A stretch of DNA of 64,000 nt from Favolaschia claudopus. Taxonomy: Eukaryota > Basidiomycota > Agaricomycetes > Agaricales > Mycenaceae. The DNA is taken from assembly GCA_037176885.1 (NCBI GenBank), contig JAWWNJ010000243.1, positions 124,001 to 188,000 of the forward strand. The letters run 5' to 3'. Both the position numbers and the translations under genes were made by a program. The notes beneath the pieces were generated by a model. It ran no database searches, was not told where the DNA came from, and was given only the letters and a program-made list of their open reading frames with translations. Positions 10,332-21,201 of the stretch are shown here, in pieces (position 1 is the first letter of the stretch; every line of letters starts with the position of its first letter).

Positions 10332-13309
10332 TCAGTCCTCCGACAGATATCGATATTCGAAGCGAAAATCTGATTTCTTGCGTTGACACCATGAACCTTC
10401 CCAGTCGAAGTAGACGTATACGCCTTGCTCGTATTCCTCCGTGATTGCTTGGGGTTCTGAATGGCGCTGGAACCTAATTTGCGTATGTGTGAACATTTCG
10501 TTGCAAAAACAGTGACAACGAGCAAAACGTACCATGTCAAATATTTGACATGAAAGCGCCATGACTGGCGCTTCAGTTCCTTTGCTGCGAGATATCTATC
10601 GAGAGAGTCTCGACTCGAAAATTAACAAAGATAACTCAACAGACGTACTGCTGATATGTCCCCGGCAAGAAGTAGAACACGTAAAAGAGCGTCTCGACGT
10701 CCAGCTGCGAGTATATTGCGGCGGTACTCAGCAGGGGATTGGGCGATTGGGGATAATACGGTGCCGTAGGGAACGGATTCCTTGGTATGTAATATTTCGC
10801 TCTGAAAGAAAGAAAAAACAAACAAAATCGTTAGTGGCAGAATTATGCACCAGAGACAATTTGGCTGTCTCACTTCTCCGTATCTTGCGGCTGAGGTATA
10901 TTCGAGTAGCTGCCCTCCAGCATCTTGTGTACCTGCTCGAGGTTGCTCATGCGGAGAGCGGCTGGAAACATGAGCGATTGGGATATTCGAACGTGTAGAA
11001 ATTATTGCACCTTTTTGCTTGACACTCTCGAAAGAAGCCACCAGATCGGATAACGAGCCATGGACGGTTGAAGCTGTTCGTGGCGGCACTGGCTGCGACG
11101 ACGGCGGTCTTTGTACGCCTGTTGAGGGTGGTTGTTGCGTCCCAAGAGCCGCGTGTTCCGCCTGCGGTACCTTGACGCCAGGGGGAAATTGCGGTGCTAC
11201 CTATGGAAAACCTAAGCACAAATAAAGATACCCATTATCAAAACCCGTTGCACCTGCTGAGTGATCGTTGATGGTGCAGACGACGGGGCAGATGAGTTCC
11301 CATTTAATGACGGTGCTGTAGGCTCAAGCAGTTGCTGTACCTCGTGAGCTTTCATTCCTTTAAAAAAAGAAAGAAGGATACGAACAGATACGCTAGGCGA
11401 CTGCGACCCTGCTCTCGGCGGCGACGAAACAGAATCTACGGGACAGGGCATTAAAATGATATGCAAATCCGTCGACGGATCCAAAAAGACCTTTCCGTGC
11501 CATGACACGCGGCGGCGACGACGTCGCTGCAGGACCGCCCAGAGAGCTGGGGACGCCATCCGACAGTGCCGGCGAGTCCTGACCGGAATACAGCGAGCTT
11601 TCCGGGTGGTGAGATACGGATGCCGAGGACGACATCATGGGGCTCGTCGTTGAGAGATGTGTTAGACTCGGCGATGAGGAGATGCCTGAGGATTGGTCTA
11701 ATGACGGTGCTGGGGGCATAGGCGAGGCGGGAGGTATTGAAGGAGCGGTGGGCTGTGTTGGCGGAGGATTTGAAGGTGATACGGAGGAAGAAGGAGCAGC
11801 AGCGGGCGTGGTAGGCGGTGGTGCTTGTGTTGGTGAAGTTACGTGCGCAGGCTGCGTGGCTGTCGATGCAGCGTTGCTCCCTCCAGCTGCTGCGACGGAA
11901 TACCGTACCGTGGTATTTCGGGGTATCGGCGGAGGTAATCCTGCCTTGAGGATGCTTGCCATTGGTTGTTGTGCAAAGTTGGGATTTGGCGGCGGTTTGG
12001 ATGTTGCTGGGGGTCGTTAGATATAACAGTAAGGGTGGATGAATGCATCCTACCATCCATAGACGGTTCTTGCACAACACAATGAGCCAGGTCGGAACAT
12101 GGATAGAATAAACTCACTCCGTGGCTGGGGTACGACAGCTTTCTTCAAGATTGGACTCTCGGCTTGTTTACTGCTCGTTACACTTTCTTCGTCATGTTTT
12201 TTCGACGAAGATCGTGGTGGAGGATCTGCAGACAAGTTTAGAAGATGGCAAAAAAGGCAAAGTGAATCCGCCAACCTTCACTGCCAATATCCGAATCGTC
12301 GGTATCCTCGTCTTCACCCGCTAAGCCGAATTTCTCTTCCTCTTCGTCGAGGTTGAGCTCATCATAGATGCCCTCGTCCTCTTCAAAGCCCTCATCCTGA
12401 CAAATTTGAGCGATTTCGCAAGTAGAAGCACTGTGAAACAAACAGTATTGCTCTCAACAAAATACTGAACATCCTCCTTCAGCTCCATCACCTTGTCCGT
12501 CGGTAGTGAGCCGTTGTTCAAGAGCCGCAGCACAAGTTCCAGACGGTTGATGTGCCACTTTCGTCGTTCATTCAGTCCTTCCAGCTCTTCGAGACGACCG
12601 GCAGCTGAACCCGACTTGTTCTTCTTCTTTCCAGCACCAGCTAGAGTTTCAATCTCTGCCTCTGATTGTTCCACCTGCATTTGCAGTTCCTCGACCTGTG
12701 ACTGGAGCCATGCAGTTGCCTCCTCCTTTTCCTGCTCCTTCGGATCGAGTTTCGCGGCAAGGATAAGCCCCTCCTTTGAAAAGGCTTTGGTCTTCATCTC
12801 CTTCTCGCATGCCTTGAACTTTTCCATTTGCTATGGAAGCCAAACATAGCACAGAAGAAACGAGGACGGCATCAGTATGCAAAGTTACAAAGTGAAATTG
12901 TGCGTGCGCATCGCGTGTTGTGTGAACACGGAAACTGGATGCACTACGCACCGTCTCAATGAGCTTGCGATTGTCCAACAACGAGGACTTGTCTTTGATG
13001 TCATTACTGGCTACCCAGGTTTTGATCTGGTCCCGTAGACGCTGAAGTTTCTTGATTTGGGTCTTCAATTCGAGCTCGAGCTTCTCTTTCTGAGCCTTTG
13101 GCGATAGATAAGTTGGATTGGCGAGTGCCCGGAAGACAATAGAGGCGGACCTGGTTTGTGGAGGCTTGCATCTTGTCGTATATGCTCTCAAAGAGTTCGA
13201 CGCCTTCGGAGACCTTCTTGAGGGTCCGGTCGATTTCGGCTGGGGGCGGAATAAGAGTTTGGATTTAATAGGAATATAGCGACAGACTTTGAAGCTTTCT
13301 GGCCGCCAT
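10332..13309 (-). CDS. NOT3: CCR4-NOT complex subunit NOT3/NOT5
   Basis: Subunit of the CCR4-NOT deadenylase complex, acting in mRNA decay and transcription in cytoplasm and nucleus. Start at 13309: [37 protein letters not shown], then the long N-terminal coiled coil ([24 protein letters not shown], about 13010-13110; [15 protein letters not shown] and [18 protein letters not shown], about 12520-12810). An acidic block follows at 12300-12400. The middle (11390-12010) is a low-complexity Pro/Ser/Thr/Ala linker. The C-terminal NOT2/3/5 domain includes [54 protein letters not shown] and [23 protein letters not shown], with stop at 10332-10334. About ten introns. Identity is secure because both conserved ends are present in order. 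Confidence 0.94.
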
Positions 13310-13979
13310 AGCGAGCAGATTGAGTGTCGGTCAGCGTCAATCCCAAAGTCTCAGTTGGGTCTGTTTGGCTACGACCCCTGAAAGTATGCTGACGTAATCC
13401 GAGAAATTGGGTTTGACCAATTGCAAGTCAGACGACCACGAATATTGCGACCCTCGAGTCAGAATTCTGCCATTATTGGGACCCTCTGCTAGAACATTGC
13501 AGAAGAATTGCAGAATATTGAGGGCTCGCGATGAGCGGCGGTGATGGACATGATAAATCTTGCGCTGGCACCATTTGTTTTTGCGAAGACGAGTAGACCT
13601 CCGACTACAGCAGTGCTATATAGATAGCTATAGCTGTTCTATAACAGATGTCGCGCTAGGATGGATCGAATTGAAGGATTAGTCGCCTAACAGATGGGCA
13701 AATGGGGATGAATAGCGGGTGGTCCGGCTAAGATGGACGTTTCTGCGTGAGGATCATATGTGCTAGATGACGACCAACATTGTCTTTGCTCGTCCACCTT
13801 ATGCATTGACAGAACTCTCAGACATACGTCCACTCTCTCTTGTCCATCTTGTCCATTAACTTTCTTGACTTTTCTGTGTCTGAACTCTGTTGGATTGGTC
13901 GATCTCTATTGCTGTGCTTCTTTCATTGTTGTTCCAATCTCACCTGCTTGCATCGCGACGCGACTTGTCTTCTTCCACC
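13310..13979. other. Divergent promoter region NOT3/5 - BEM1
   Basis: About 670 bases between two divergent gene starts, with no coding frame of note. It holds short AT-rich self-complementary text at 13612-13648 (TATAGATAGCTATA and nearby). The last 120 bases before BEM1 are pyrimidine-rich, as is common in fungal leaders. Confidence 0.5.
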
Positions 13980-16104
13980 ATGAAGAGTATCCGCAAATCC
14001 CTCAATGGGAACAAGTCAGACGGCGGTATTCGCGCCCAGATATCCACCCCAGTGCCCCTCCCCGCCGTCTCAAAGCCGCCCTCCGCTATTCTCCCCCCGC
14101 AGAAGGTCATTCGCGCCATGGCCGCACACAGACCACAGGCTCCCCAGGAACTTCCCTTTCAAAAGGGCGACTTTTTCTACGTCCTCCGCGACTTTGAGGG
14201 TGGCGGTAACTACTATGAGGCCCACAATCCCGTCACCGGTGCCCGCGGTCTCGTTCCCAAGGACCTGTTCGAGGAGTTTAGCAAAACTTCCGCCAAGTCC
14301 GTTATCTCGTATTCTATGGCCCTGTCTAGTCTACTCATTTGGACTTCACAGTCTTCGCACCCTGGGCTCTCCAAATCCAAATAACATGCCCCCGCAAACA
14401 CCGCGATCTCCTCAGATACCGCTGTCCCCCATGTCCCCAAAGTCTCCCATGCCCAAGACCCAGGTCTTTTACGCTATCGTCCTCCACGATTTCATGGCCG
14501 AGCGGGCAGACGAACTCGATGCCAAACGCGGCGACGCTATTACTGTGGTCGCTCAGTCCAACCGGGAATGGTTCGTGGCCAAACCTATCGGTCGCCTTGG
14601 CCGTCCCGGTCTCATACCCGTCTCTTTCGTCGAGATCCATGATCCGTCGACGGGGAAGCCTATTCCGGACGTCAACGCGCTCATGGACCGCGGCGATCTA
14701 CCCAAGGTGGAGGACTGGAAACGCGCCATGTTCAATTACAAGCAGAATAGCATCGCCCTCGGTGTAATCGATTCCCCCAATCCTCGGGACTCTGTTCCCA
14801 ATAGCCCATTCATGCCAACTAGTCCCTACCTTCCTCAAAACTCCCCCGCGGTACCACCGGAACCCGCCATTAGCGTCCAGCAGGCTACGCCCCACGAACA
14901 ATCCTATTCGAACGATGTATCTAACCCACCTCCTCCCGAAACACCCGATGTCTTGCCAGACGGTATCCTTCTCGCTGCCAATGTTGTTTCATTTCACTTT
15001 GAGATGGAGGAATATTGGTTCCGAGTTGATGCCGTTTTCCAGCCGTATGCATCCTCGCCCGAAATACCCTTACCACCCGCCAAATCTCTCATCCTATTCC
15101 GTGTCTACAACGACTTTTACGACTTCCAAGTATCTCTTCTCGACTCCTTCCCTCGCGAAGCTGGTCGCCAACCCCCACATCCCCGCCTGTTACCATACAT
15201 GCCTGGGCCCGCTGACAACGTCGATGATGCCCTGACGGCCACACGGCGGAGTGAACTGGATGAATATGTGGTCAATCTATGTCATCTGAGCACCTCTGGC
15301 GGCCGATACATTCTCGAGCACAATGTTGTTCGCGAATTCTTGGCGCTAAAACCCGGGGACGTCGAGAACATCATTCCGCCACGAATCCAAGACATGGACG
15401 CGTTGTTCGCGCAAGGACGCCCGTATGACGAAGCCAACGACGTGCAGGATTCCTTCGGCCGGATGAAGGTACAAGACGACGAGTCCGAATATGAGGATGA
15501 GGGATATGCGCCTTCTCCGCAGCAGTCGATTGGCAGCGGCCGGCATCCTTATGGTCAATTCGAAGATCGGCGAGACTCCAATAGTCTTCGAATTCAAGCC
15601 CACACCCAAAATCACCAGCGAACAGGCTCCAGTTCCTCGCTAAACCATTCTCCTTATTCCCGCGATTCCCGGGCGGAGTCACCTCTTGCACGGTCAAGAT
15701 CACCGCCGCCAAGTCGATGGAATGAGAACGGTCACAATGGCAATGGCAATGGGCCGCCCATTACATCCTCACCCTCCTCCTCCTCACTCCACTCATCCTC
15801 ACGATCCCGATCGGGCTCTATAGCCAATGTCAATTCCCCCACCATCTCCGCCGCGAACCCGCAAACAGCCTTTGTGAAAATCAAGATCTTCGACCGGGTT
15901 GCGGACGACCTCATTGCGATCCGGGTACATCCGCGGGTAACGCACATGGAGCTGATGGATAAAGTCCAGTCGCGGCTGGGAGGCGAGGTCGCGAGGCTGA
16001 AATATCGGGACAGCATGAGCAACCAGTTCGTCGGGGTGGACAACGACCAGCAGTTGCGGGCATGGATAGAGGGCACAGACAAGCACGTTCTATATGCTGA
16101 TTGA
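13980..16104 (+). CDS. BEM1: Polarity scaffold protein Bem1/Scd2
   Basis: Scaffold that brings Cdc42, its exchange factor Cdc24 and PAK kinase together at sites of polar growth. Two exons: 13980-14296 and 14352-16104, 2070 coding bases (689 residues). Domains in order: SH3-1 (FQKGDFFYVLRDFEGG, about residues 60-105), SH3-2 (VFYAIVLHDFMAERADELDAK to GLIPVSFVEI, about 140-205), PX domain (SFHFEMEEYWFRVDAVF to ILEHNVVREFLAL, about 310-440), a disordered Ser/Arg/Pro-rich linker, and a C-terminal PB1 domain (VKIKIFDRVADDLIAIRV to DNDQQLRAWIEG, about 605-685) that would pair with Cdc24. The intron joins ...SAK to N-LRTLGSP in frame; the donor is GTCCGT. Complete and unremarkable for the family. Confidence 0.95.
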
Positions 16105-16465
16105 GCGGTCTGTCTGTGCCTTCTGTTCCTTCTCTCTCTTTCATTTTCTTTCTCTTTCATCTGCACAATCTAATTGAAATGGAGACAATTTTTATACATT
16201 CTAGGTTCGATCTTCTCAGATATATTGGATCTTACTACTGCTTCTACAAGTACTATCATCTCTCCCTCATTTCTGCCTCTCACTGGCCATATGTAATAGT
16301 ATGCTGCTGCTTACCATTTGCTGCCGATTCAATACTACTAGCCAAATTGTATCCGTCTACCCACCTAGAAAAAATTGTACTCTCCAATGCTTACTTTTCA
16401 GAGGTATTGACGTCAAATATGATCAAACATCAACTTGTATCACCACCACCAACTCTGCGTTCTGA
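16105..16465. other. Intergenic region BEM1 - NDUFA12
   Basis: The 3' UTR of BEM1 followed by the short promoter of NDUFA12. It is T-rich, with TTTC runs just after the stop. No gene seen. Confidence 0.5.
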
Positions 16466-17072
16466 ATGCCGTCCCTGCAGCGGTATTTGCGGAGCATATA
16501 CCGCGTCGGAATTCGTGCATGGTGGAGACAATTGCAGTATATCGGTGACGCCAAGTCGGGGCGGTTTGTCGGGCAAGACCAGTGCGTTATGTTCTGCGCT
16601 TATTCCGAGATGGACTAGGCAATGAATGGATGAATACGCGTTAGGTTCGGCAACAAGTACTACGAGAACTACAACGCGGAGGAAGAGGTCCCAGGGCGAC
16701 AACGCTGGGTAGATTACGCCCAGGTGCGTTGTGTGCATCCGCCGCCGTCCGTCACCGTGTAACTTACATGAAATGCCCCCGGTAGCACCACTACCACGTC
16801 TCACAAGTGCCTCCGGAATGGCATTCTTGGATCTCACACATTCGTAAAGACGCACCGACGGAAGACGCGGTTATGGTGGCTTCCGCGCAGCCTCGTTGGC
16901 AACAGGTGCGTGGTTGAGTTTCCAATGTTGAGCGGAAAATATCTAATTGGGTTCTCATCGTGTCTAGCCGTGGACGGAGAATTTGACTGGCACGCGCGGA
17001 GCATATAAACCGTATAATACCGTCGCACCCAAGATTAATGCCTGGGAGCCAAAATCAACTCCCCGCGCATGA
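16466..17072 (+). CDS. NDUFA12: Complex I accessory subunit NDUFA12 (B17.2)
   Basis: Accessory subunit of mitochondrial NADH:ubiquinone oxidoreductase, needed for stable attachment of the peripheral arm. Four exons: 16466-16581, 16645-16723, 16786-16905 and 16968-17072, 420 bases (139 residues). Family signatures are AWWRQLQYIGDAKSGRFVGQDQ (in two parts across the first intron), FGNKYYENYNAEEEVPGRQR, WVDYAQ, VPPEWHSWISHIRKDAPT and PWTENLTGTRGAYKPYNT. No cleavable presequence is obvious, as usual for this subunit. None of the exons appears as a long frame because each is short. The stop at 17070-17072 lies only 69 bases from the stop of the convergent L2HGDH gene, so their 3' UTRs must overlap or be very short. 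Confidence 0.94.
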
Positions 17073-17141
17073 TTCGATTCCACACAATAATAAATGAAAC
17101 TATCTTTTCCACAGCGCTCGACTGAGAACAGAACTCTATAT

Positions 17142-18717
17142 TCAATGGCGGTCCACATCTGCAAGGATATTCTCGACGACATGCTCCGCAATTGCAAGAC
17201 AGGACGTGAGCCCCGGACTCTCGATGCCCAAGAGACTGACCAAGGGACTGTGCTGGCTCTCTCGGCTATTATCGGGATAATCCGTGCGGAAGACGAAGTC
17301 TTCGAATCCTCCTTGTGGCCCCACCAATTTCGGGCGAATACCAACATAGTCCGGCTGGAATCCCTCTAACTTGACACCGGGGAGGTATCGCGAGACCGCG
17401 CGATGCATTTCTGCTAGCCTACTGTCGTCTGGCACCAAGTACCGGGACCAAAAGTCGGGGTCGGGCTCTGCGCCTTCACTGGGAGAGATGTATTGAACGT
17501 CCGGTCCGAATTTCACTTTACCGTTAAAATCCAGGGTGAGGTGGGTGCCAAGACCTTGAAAGCGGTGGCTTTCCTTGTCGGGACAGGGATATATGAGGTG
17601 TGAGATTCCTGATATTCCGGGGCCGCTGTAGCTCGCATACGAACCGCGTGCGTAGAAGATCGGGATCCGTTTCGCTTCGGGAAGGAAGGAGTTGACTATT
17701 AGAGGCGCAGACAGACCGGTGGCGTTGATTAAGGTTTTGGCGAAGATAGCGTCGCTTTCGGTCGCACCCTCGGTCACCACCTGCGCTACCCAGCCGGGAC
17801 CAGCATTCGACGAATCGGTTGCTGGGTCAACGCGAACTACACGGGTCGAATATGCGAGATCTCCCTCGGAATCAACGATATCCTTCTCAAGGCTTTCCAT
17901 GAATGAATGGGAGTCTATTATGCCGGTTTCCGGACAGAACAAAGCCCCCACGATATCCTCCGATAAATTTGGCTCCATTCGACGCGCTTCTTCGCCGGAG
18001 AGCAGTCGCGTGAAGAGAGCCGGGCGATCTGGCGGAGTGGTAAAACTGGAGGGCCATGGGAGAGTCTGAGCTTTCTTGTGAAGTGACTCAATGTAGGGTC
18101 GCTGGGTTTCTGTGGCGACCACGAGCTTTCCGATTTTACGGGTGTGAGAGGGGAAATGGTCGTAAAGCATCTCACGACCGCGGATGCACAGACGCGTCTT
18201 GAGAGAGTCTGGCGGATAGTATAATCCTTGAGATCGGCGTGTCAACTGGGCATACACTTGGCTTGGAGGAAGTTGGAACGTACCAGAATGAATCACTTCA
18301 GAGTTGCGCGAACTTGTTCCACTTTAGCTGTCCGCTTCAAGATTTAAATCAAGCCCATACCTGGTTTCTTCGCCCTGGTATCCACCGCTCAAATTCTCAT
18401 TCGAGTTACAGGCCAAGCTGACAGGAAGCTTACCGCACGCGTGTGTCTCTCAACGAGAATGGTGGATTGATTTGCGAACTTCTGCGAAAGGCATCGTGCA
18501 ATGGCCAAACCAACAACACCTGTGAGTTGAGAAGATGAAGAACGAGCGGATTCCTCGTTGGTGGATGGTGCTACTGACCTCCGCCAACAACGAGGTAATC
18601 TACAGCAGACTCGGGGGCCTTCAATGAACTTTGTGAGAATTGTTCATACCCTGTGCTCAAGACGCTTGCCTTGTACGCGTATTTGGCGCTATTCAAGCCC
18701 GCACGAATTGCCTGCAT
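17142..18717 (-). CDS. L2HGDH: L-2-hydroxyglutarate dehydrogenase, FAD-dependent
   Basis: Mitochondrial flavoenzyme of the DAO superfamily oxidising L-2-hydroxyglutarate to 2-oxoglutarate, a metabolite-repair step. Start at 18717; the first 35 residues (MQAIRAGLNSAKYAYKASVL) resemble a targeting peptide. Then comes the FAD-binding Rossmann motif YLVVGGGVVGLAIARCL, split by an intron after GGG. A 14-base exon (18361-18374) plus its neighbour rebuild the family motif ETS-SRNSEVIHSG. The large last exon (17142-18296) carries CIRGREMLYDHF, EPNLSEDIVGALFCPETGIID, INATGLSAPLI, YARGSYASY, LIYPCP, GLGTHLTLDFNGKVKFGPDV, DYVGIRPKL and a C-terminal GIESPGLTSCLAIAEHV. Length is about 450-460 residues, usual for the family. 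Convergent with NDUFA12. Confidence 0.93.
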
Positions 18718-18840
18718 GGGCGACTAGCTTGTGGTGCAAATGCAAGAGTAAGATGCGCTTCAACATTGGTACGTGTGGTCCGGACGAAGGAAGAGTCGGC
18801 CGAAGTGATGCGAAGGAATAATTACTTGTTTACTTCCACC

Positions 18841-20076
18841 ATGTCAGCTTCAAGCTATGGACCCCAACCGGTCCCCAAGCGCACCCTGGAGGAGACTCTC
18901 AAAGATTTTGACTCCGTTCCTCTGTTTATGAAATCTTTGCCGGAAGAAGAAACAGACGATCCAACAATTGCTGCCCTCCAAGCTCTTGCGCATGAAGGAA
19001 CGCCGGATGGTAGGTCTGGCCCTCATTCGGGGCCGGATATGGTCTCAGAAAGACCTTAGAGGTGGCGAAGAATTTTAAGGAGCAAGGAAATGATTATTTC
19101 AAGGGAAAACGCTATAGGGAAGCTCTTGGATTTTATACGCAGGGTATCGATGCAAAGCCACCGGATTTGGGATTGCAGGAGGCTCTCCTTTGCAATAGAG
19201 CTGCATGCAATCTCGAGCTCAGTGAGTATGTCCCATCTATTGGACCAATGCAAGTCGCTCAAACTCGATGTCGAGAAAATAACGGATCGGTCCTACGTGA
19301 CTGTTCGAAAGCTCTCATGTTAAATCCTAAATCATCGAAGGCATTTTTCCGGTCAGCTTTGGCCCTCGTAGCGTTAGAGAGACTAGACGAGGCTCTTGAT
19401 TGCTGCGATCGATGTTTGGCCTTCGATCCCGAGAATAAGAGTGTTCAAGGGTTGTGCTCGCGGGCGCAACAATTGAAGACCGAGCTCGAGAAGAAGGAAC
19501 GACTGCGGCGGGAAAAGCTGGAGAAAGCTAAGCAGGCCGAAATGAAGTTGAAAATCGCTTTCCGAGTTTGTCAAAGTTCAAAATTTTGAGCTGACGCTAA
19601 CTCGCTTCTAGGAACGGAATTTAATTGCTCTTCCCAACAAGACGGGTTCACAAAATCCATACGAACCGCACTTTGACCCCGAGGATCCAACGGATAGCAC
19701 CCTGATCATCCCAGTTTTCTTCCTCTATCCTCAACACGCCACCTCGGACGTGATACCCAATTTTGTGGAAGACACGGCATTCGCTGCGCATCTCTCCAAC
19801 ATGTTCCCTCCACAAGCCCCACCCCCAAGCTGGGACACGAAGGAAGAATATGTCGATGGCCAACTGGTCATCTACGCCATGACGCGTCGCAAACGGCTCT
19901 TGAAGGTAGGAAAAAAGATGACGCTTCGGGATGTGTGTGCTGCTGCCAAAGCCAAAGACGGCGACCCCGTCGATGGCCTCGAAGTGAAGGACGGTTGTTT
20001 GACGTTTGCGGTATTACCGAAGGGGGATGTAGAAAAGAAATGGGTAGAAGAATACAAGAGCACTCGAGACACTTGA
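18841..20076 (+). CDS. CNS1: Hsp90 co-chaperone Cns1/TTC4 (TPR protein)
   Basis: TPR co-chaperone that binds the C-terminus of Hsp90/Hsp70; the yeast homologue Cns1 is essential. Exons 18841-19009, 19060-19221, 19276-19565 and 19612-20076 give 1086 bases (361 residues). The N-terminus has TLEETLKDFDSVPLFMKSLP, typical of TTC4/Cns1. TPR units follow: VAKNFKEQGNDYFKGKRYREA, ALLCNRAACNLEL, VLRDCSKALMLNPKSSKAFF and LDEALDCCDRCLAFDP, then a charged helix (LEKKERLRREKLEKAKQAE). The C-terminal Cns1/TTC4 wheel domain contains PEDPTDSTLIIPVFFLYPQH, VIPNFVEDT, MTRRKRLLKVGKKMTLRDV and a terminal LTFAVLPKG. The gene lies head-to-head with L2HGDH, with only 123 bases between start codons, suggesting a shared promoter. 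Confidence 0.93.
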
Positions 20077-21201
20077 CGTCTATCACGAGCGACCTTATTT
20101 CGATGCCTCAGTGGGCCATGTCTGACCACGACTGTCAGCTCGAGAGGGAGTTGAAACTCTTAGGTCGGGCAAGGCGGCGGGCTCGGGCATTCGTATGTGC
20201 TATCGAGGTCCGAGTTGCAGTCGCTGAACACGCCGCCAGAACCAAGCTAGAACGATGGCGCTAATACAGAGTCAAACAACGGGCGAACTCTTGGGAGGTA
20301 ATGTTAACACACAGTCACCCCGACACTGGGAGTCCAGGAGCAACAGGCGTTCCAGCTTGGCCACTTCGCCCATTTTTCCTCTGATCACGACGACAACTTG
20401 TTTTGCCCTCCTGCAATCGTCAGGGCTACCGAACTGCTCACTCCTTTATGCCTTGACATATTTCTTTTTCGAGCGGTGGAGGCGGGACAACGAATTTCAG
20501 ATTTTTTTTCATGAACTATACTGGACTCTGGTCAATCTCTGCTCGGGACCTCGACGCAGTGCCTTTTCTTTGCGGATCTTCACAAGGTCTTCCAGATCTC
20601 AAAGATCTTCAGCATTTTTTGTGCGAGATCAGGTAGACCTATTATTAGTTCATTAACGGCACCCGGAGAACCGGATCACGGCCCATACTGTTTGATCGCC
20701 GGACTACTCGCCAATCACATACGCCAACTGAAAAAGCACTCAGCCCGCTCAACACTGGACCACCAACACCTCGGGCCAGCCTCGGGGTATCGTCGTAACC
20801 GCTGGGCTGTGGACGTTTGTTCCGCTCGAGCAGTCCTAAGGCAGTACCTCAATCGCGTCCCGGGCTTTGCCTCCTCAACAGGAACATATGCGTTCCTTGG
20901 ATATCGCTGTGGTTTCACTCCAAAGTTGCTTTTGAGTCGGTACCTTTCCAATCACGATCAGTTGAATATCTATCTCAATTGATGCTTTGCAGCCATTTGA
21001 ATTTCAAACCCAATGACCGTAAACGGCGCGGTCGCGTGTGAGCGCAAACTCGTTCCTATCCGCGCACGACGGTTTGAAGATTCCCATCAATAATGCTGGA
21101 CAACTGATTCCGTATATTCGCGCAAATCACTTTGATCCCTGTAAATGCAGATCGCCACTCAAATAAAGTTGTCACCACAAGCACGCCCGTGAAAGCATTC
21201 C
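20077..21201. other. 1.1-kb gap without a confident gene
   Basis: A 48-residue Arg-rich frame ends at 20264 (MSDHDCQLERELKLLGRARRR...), just after CNS1, but has no relatives I recognise. Frames at 20255-20656 and 20692-20982 lack domain features. A short repeated AGATCTTC/AAGATCTT text is at 20584-20612. The right end carries the promoter of the first tandem P450. Confidence 0.35.

Noticed and set aside
11637..12020. Gly-rich 127-residue frame on plus
   Set aside because: Complement of the low-complexity Pro/Ala/Ser linker of NOT3/5; such linkers produce Gly-rich antisense frames.
13612..13648. AT-rich near-palindrome as a possible mobile-element end
   Set aside because: Too short, no matching inverted copy or target duplication seen; likely chance in an AT-rich promoter.
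20692..21041. Possible remnant of a third tandem P450
   Set aside because: No P450 motif (anchor, ExxR, PERF or haem loop) could be found in any frame.
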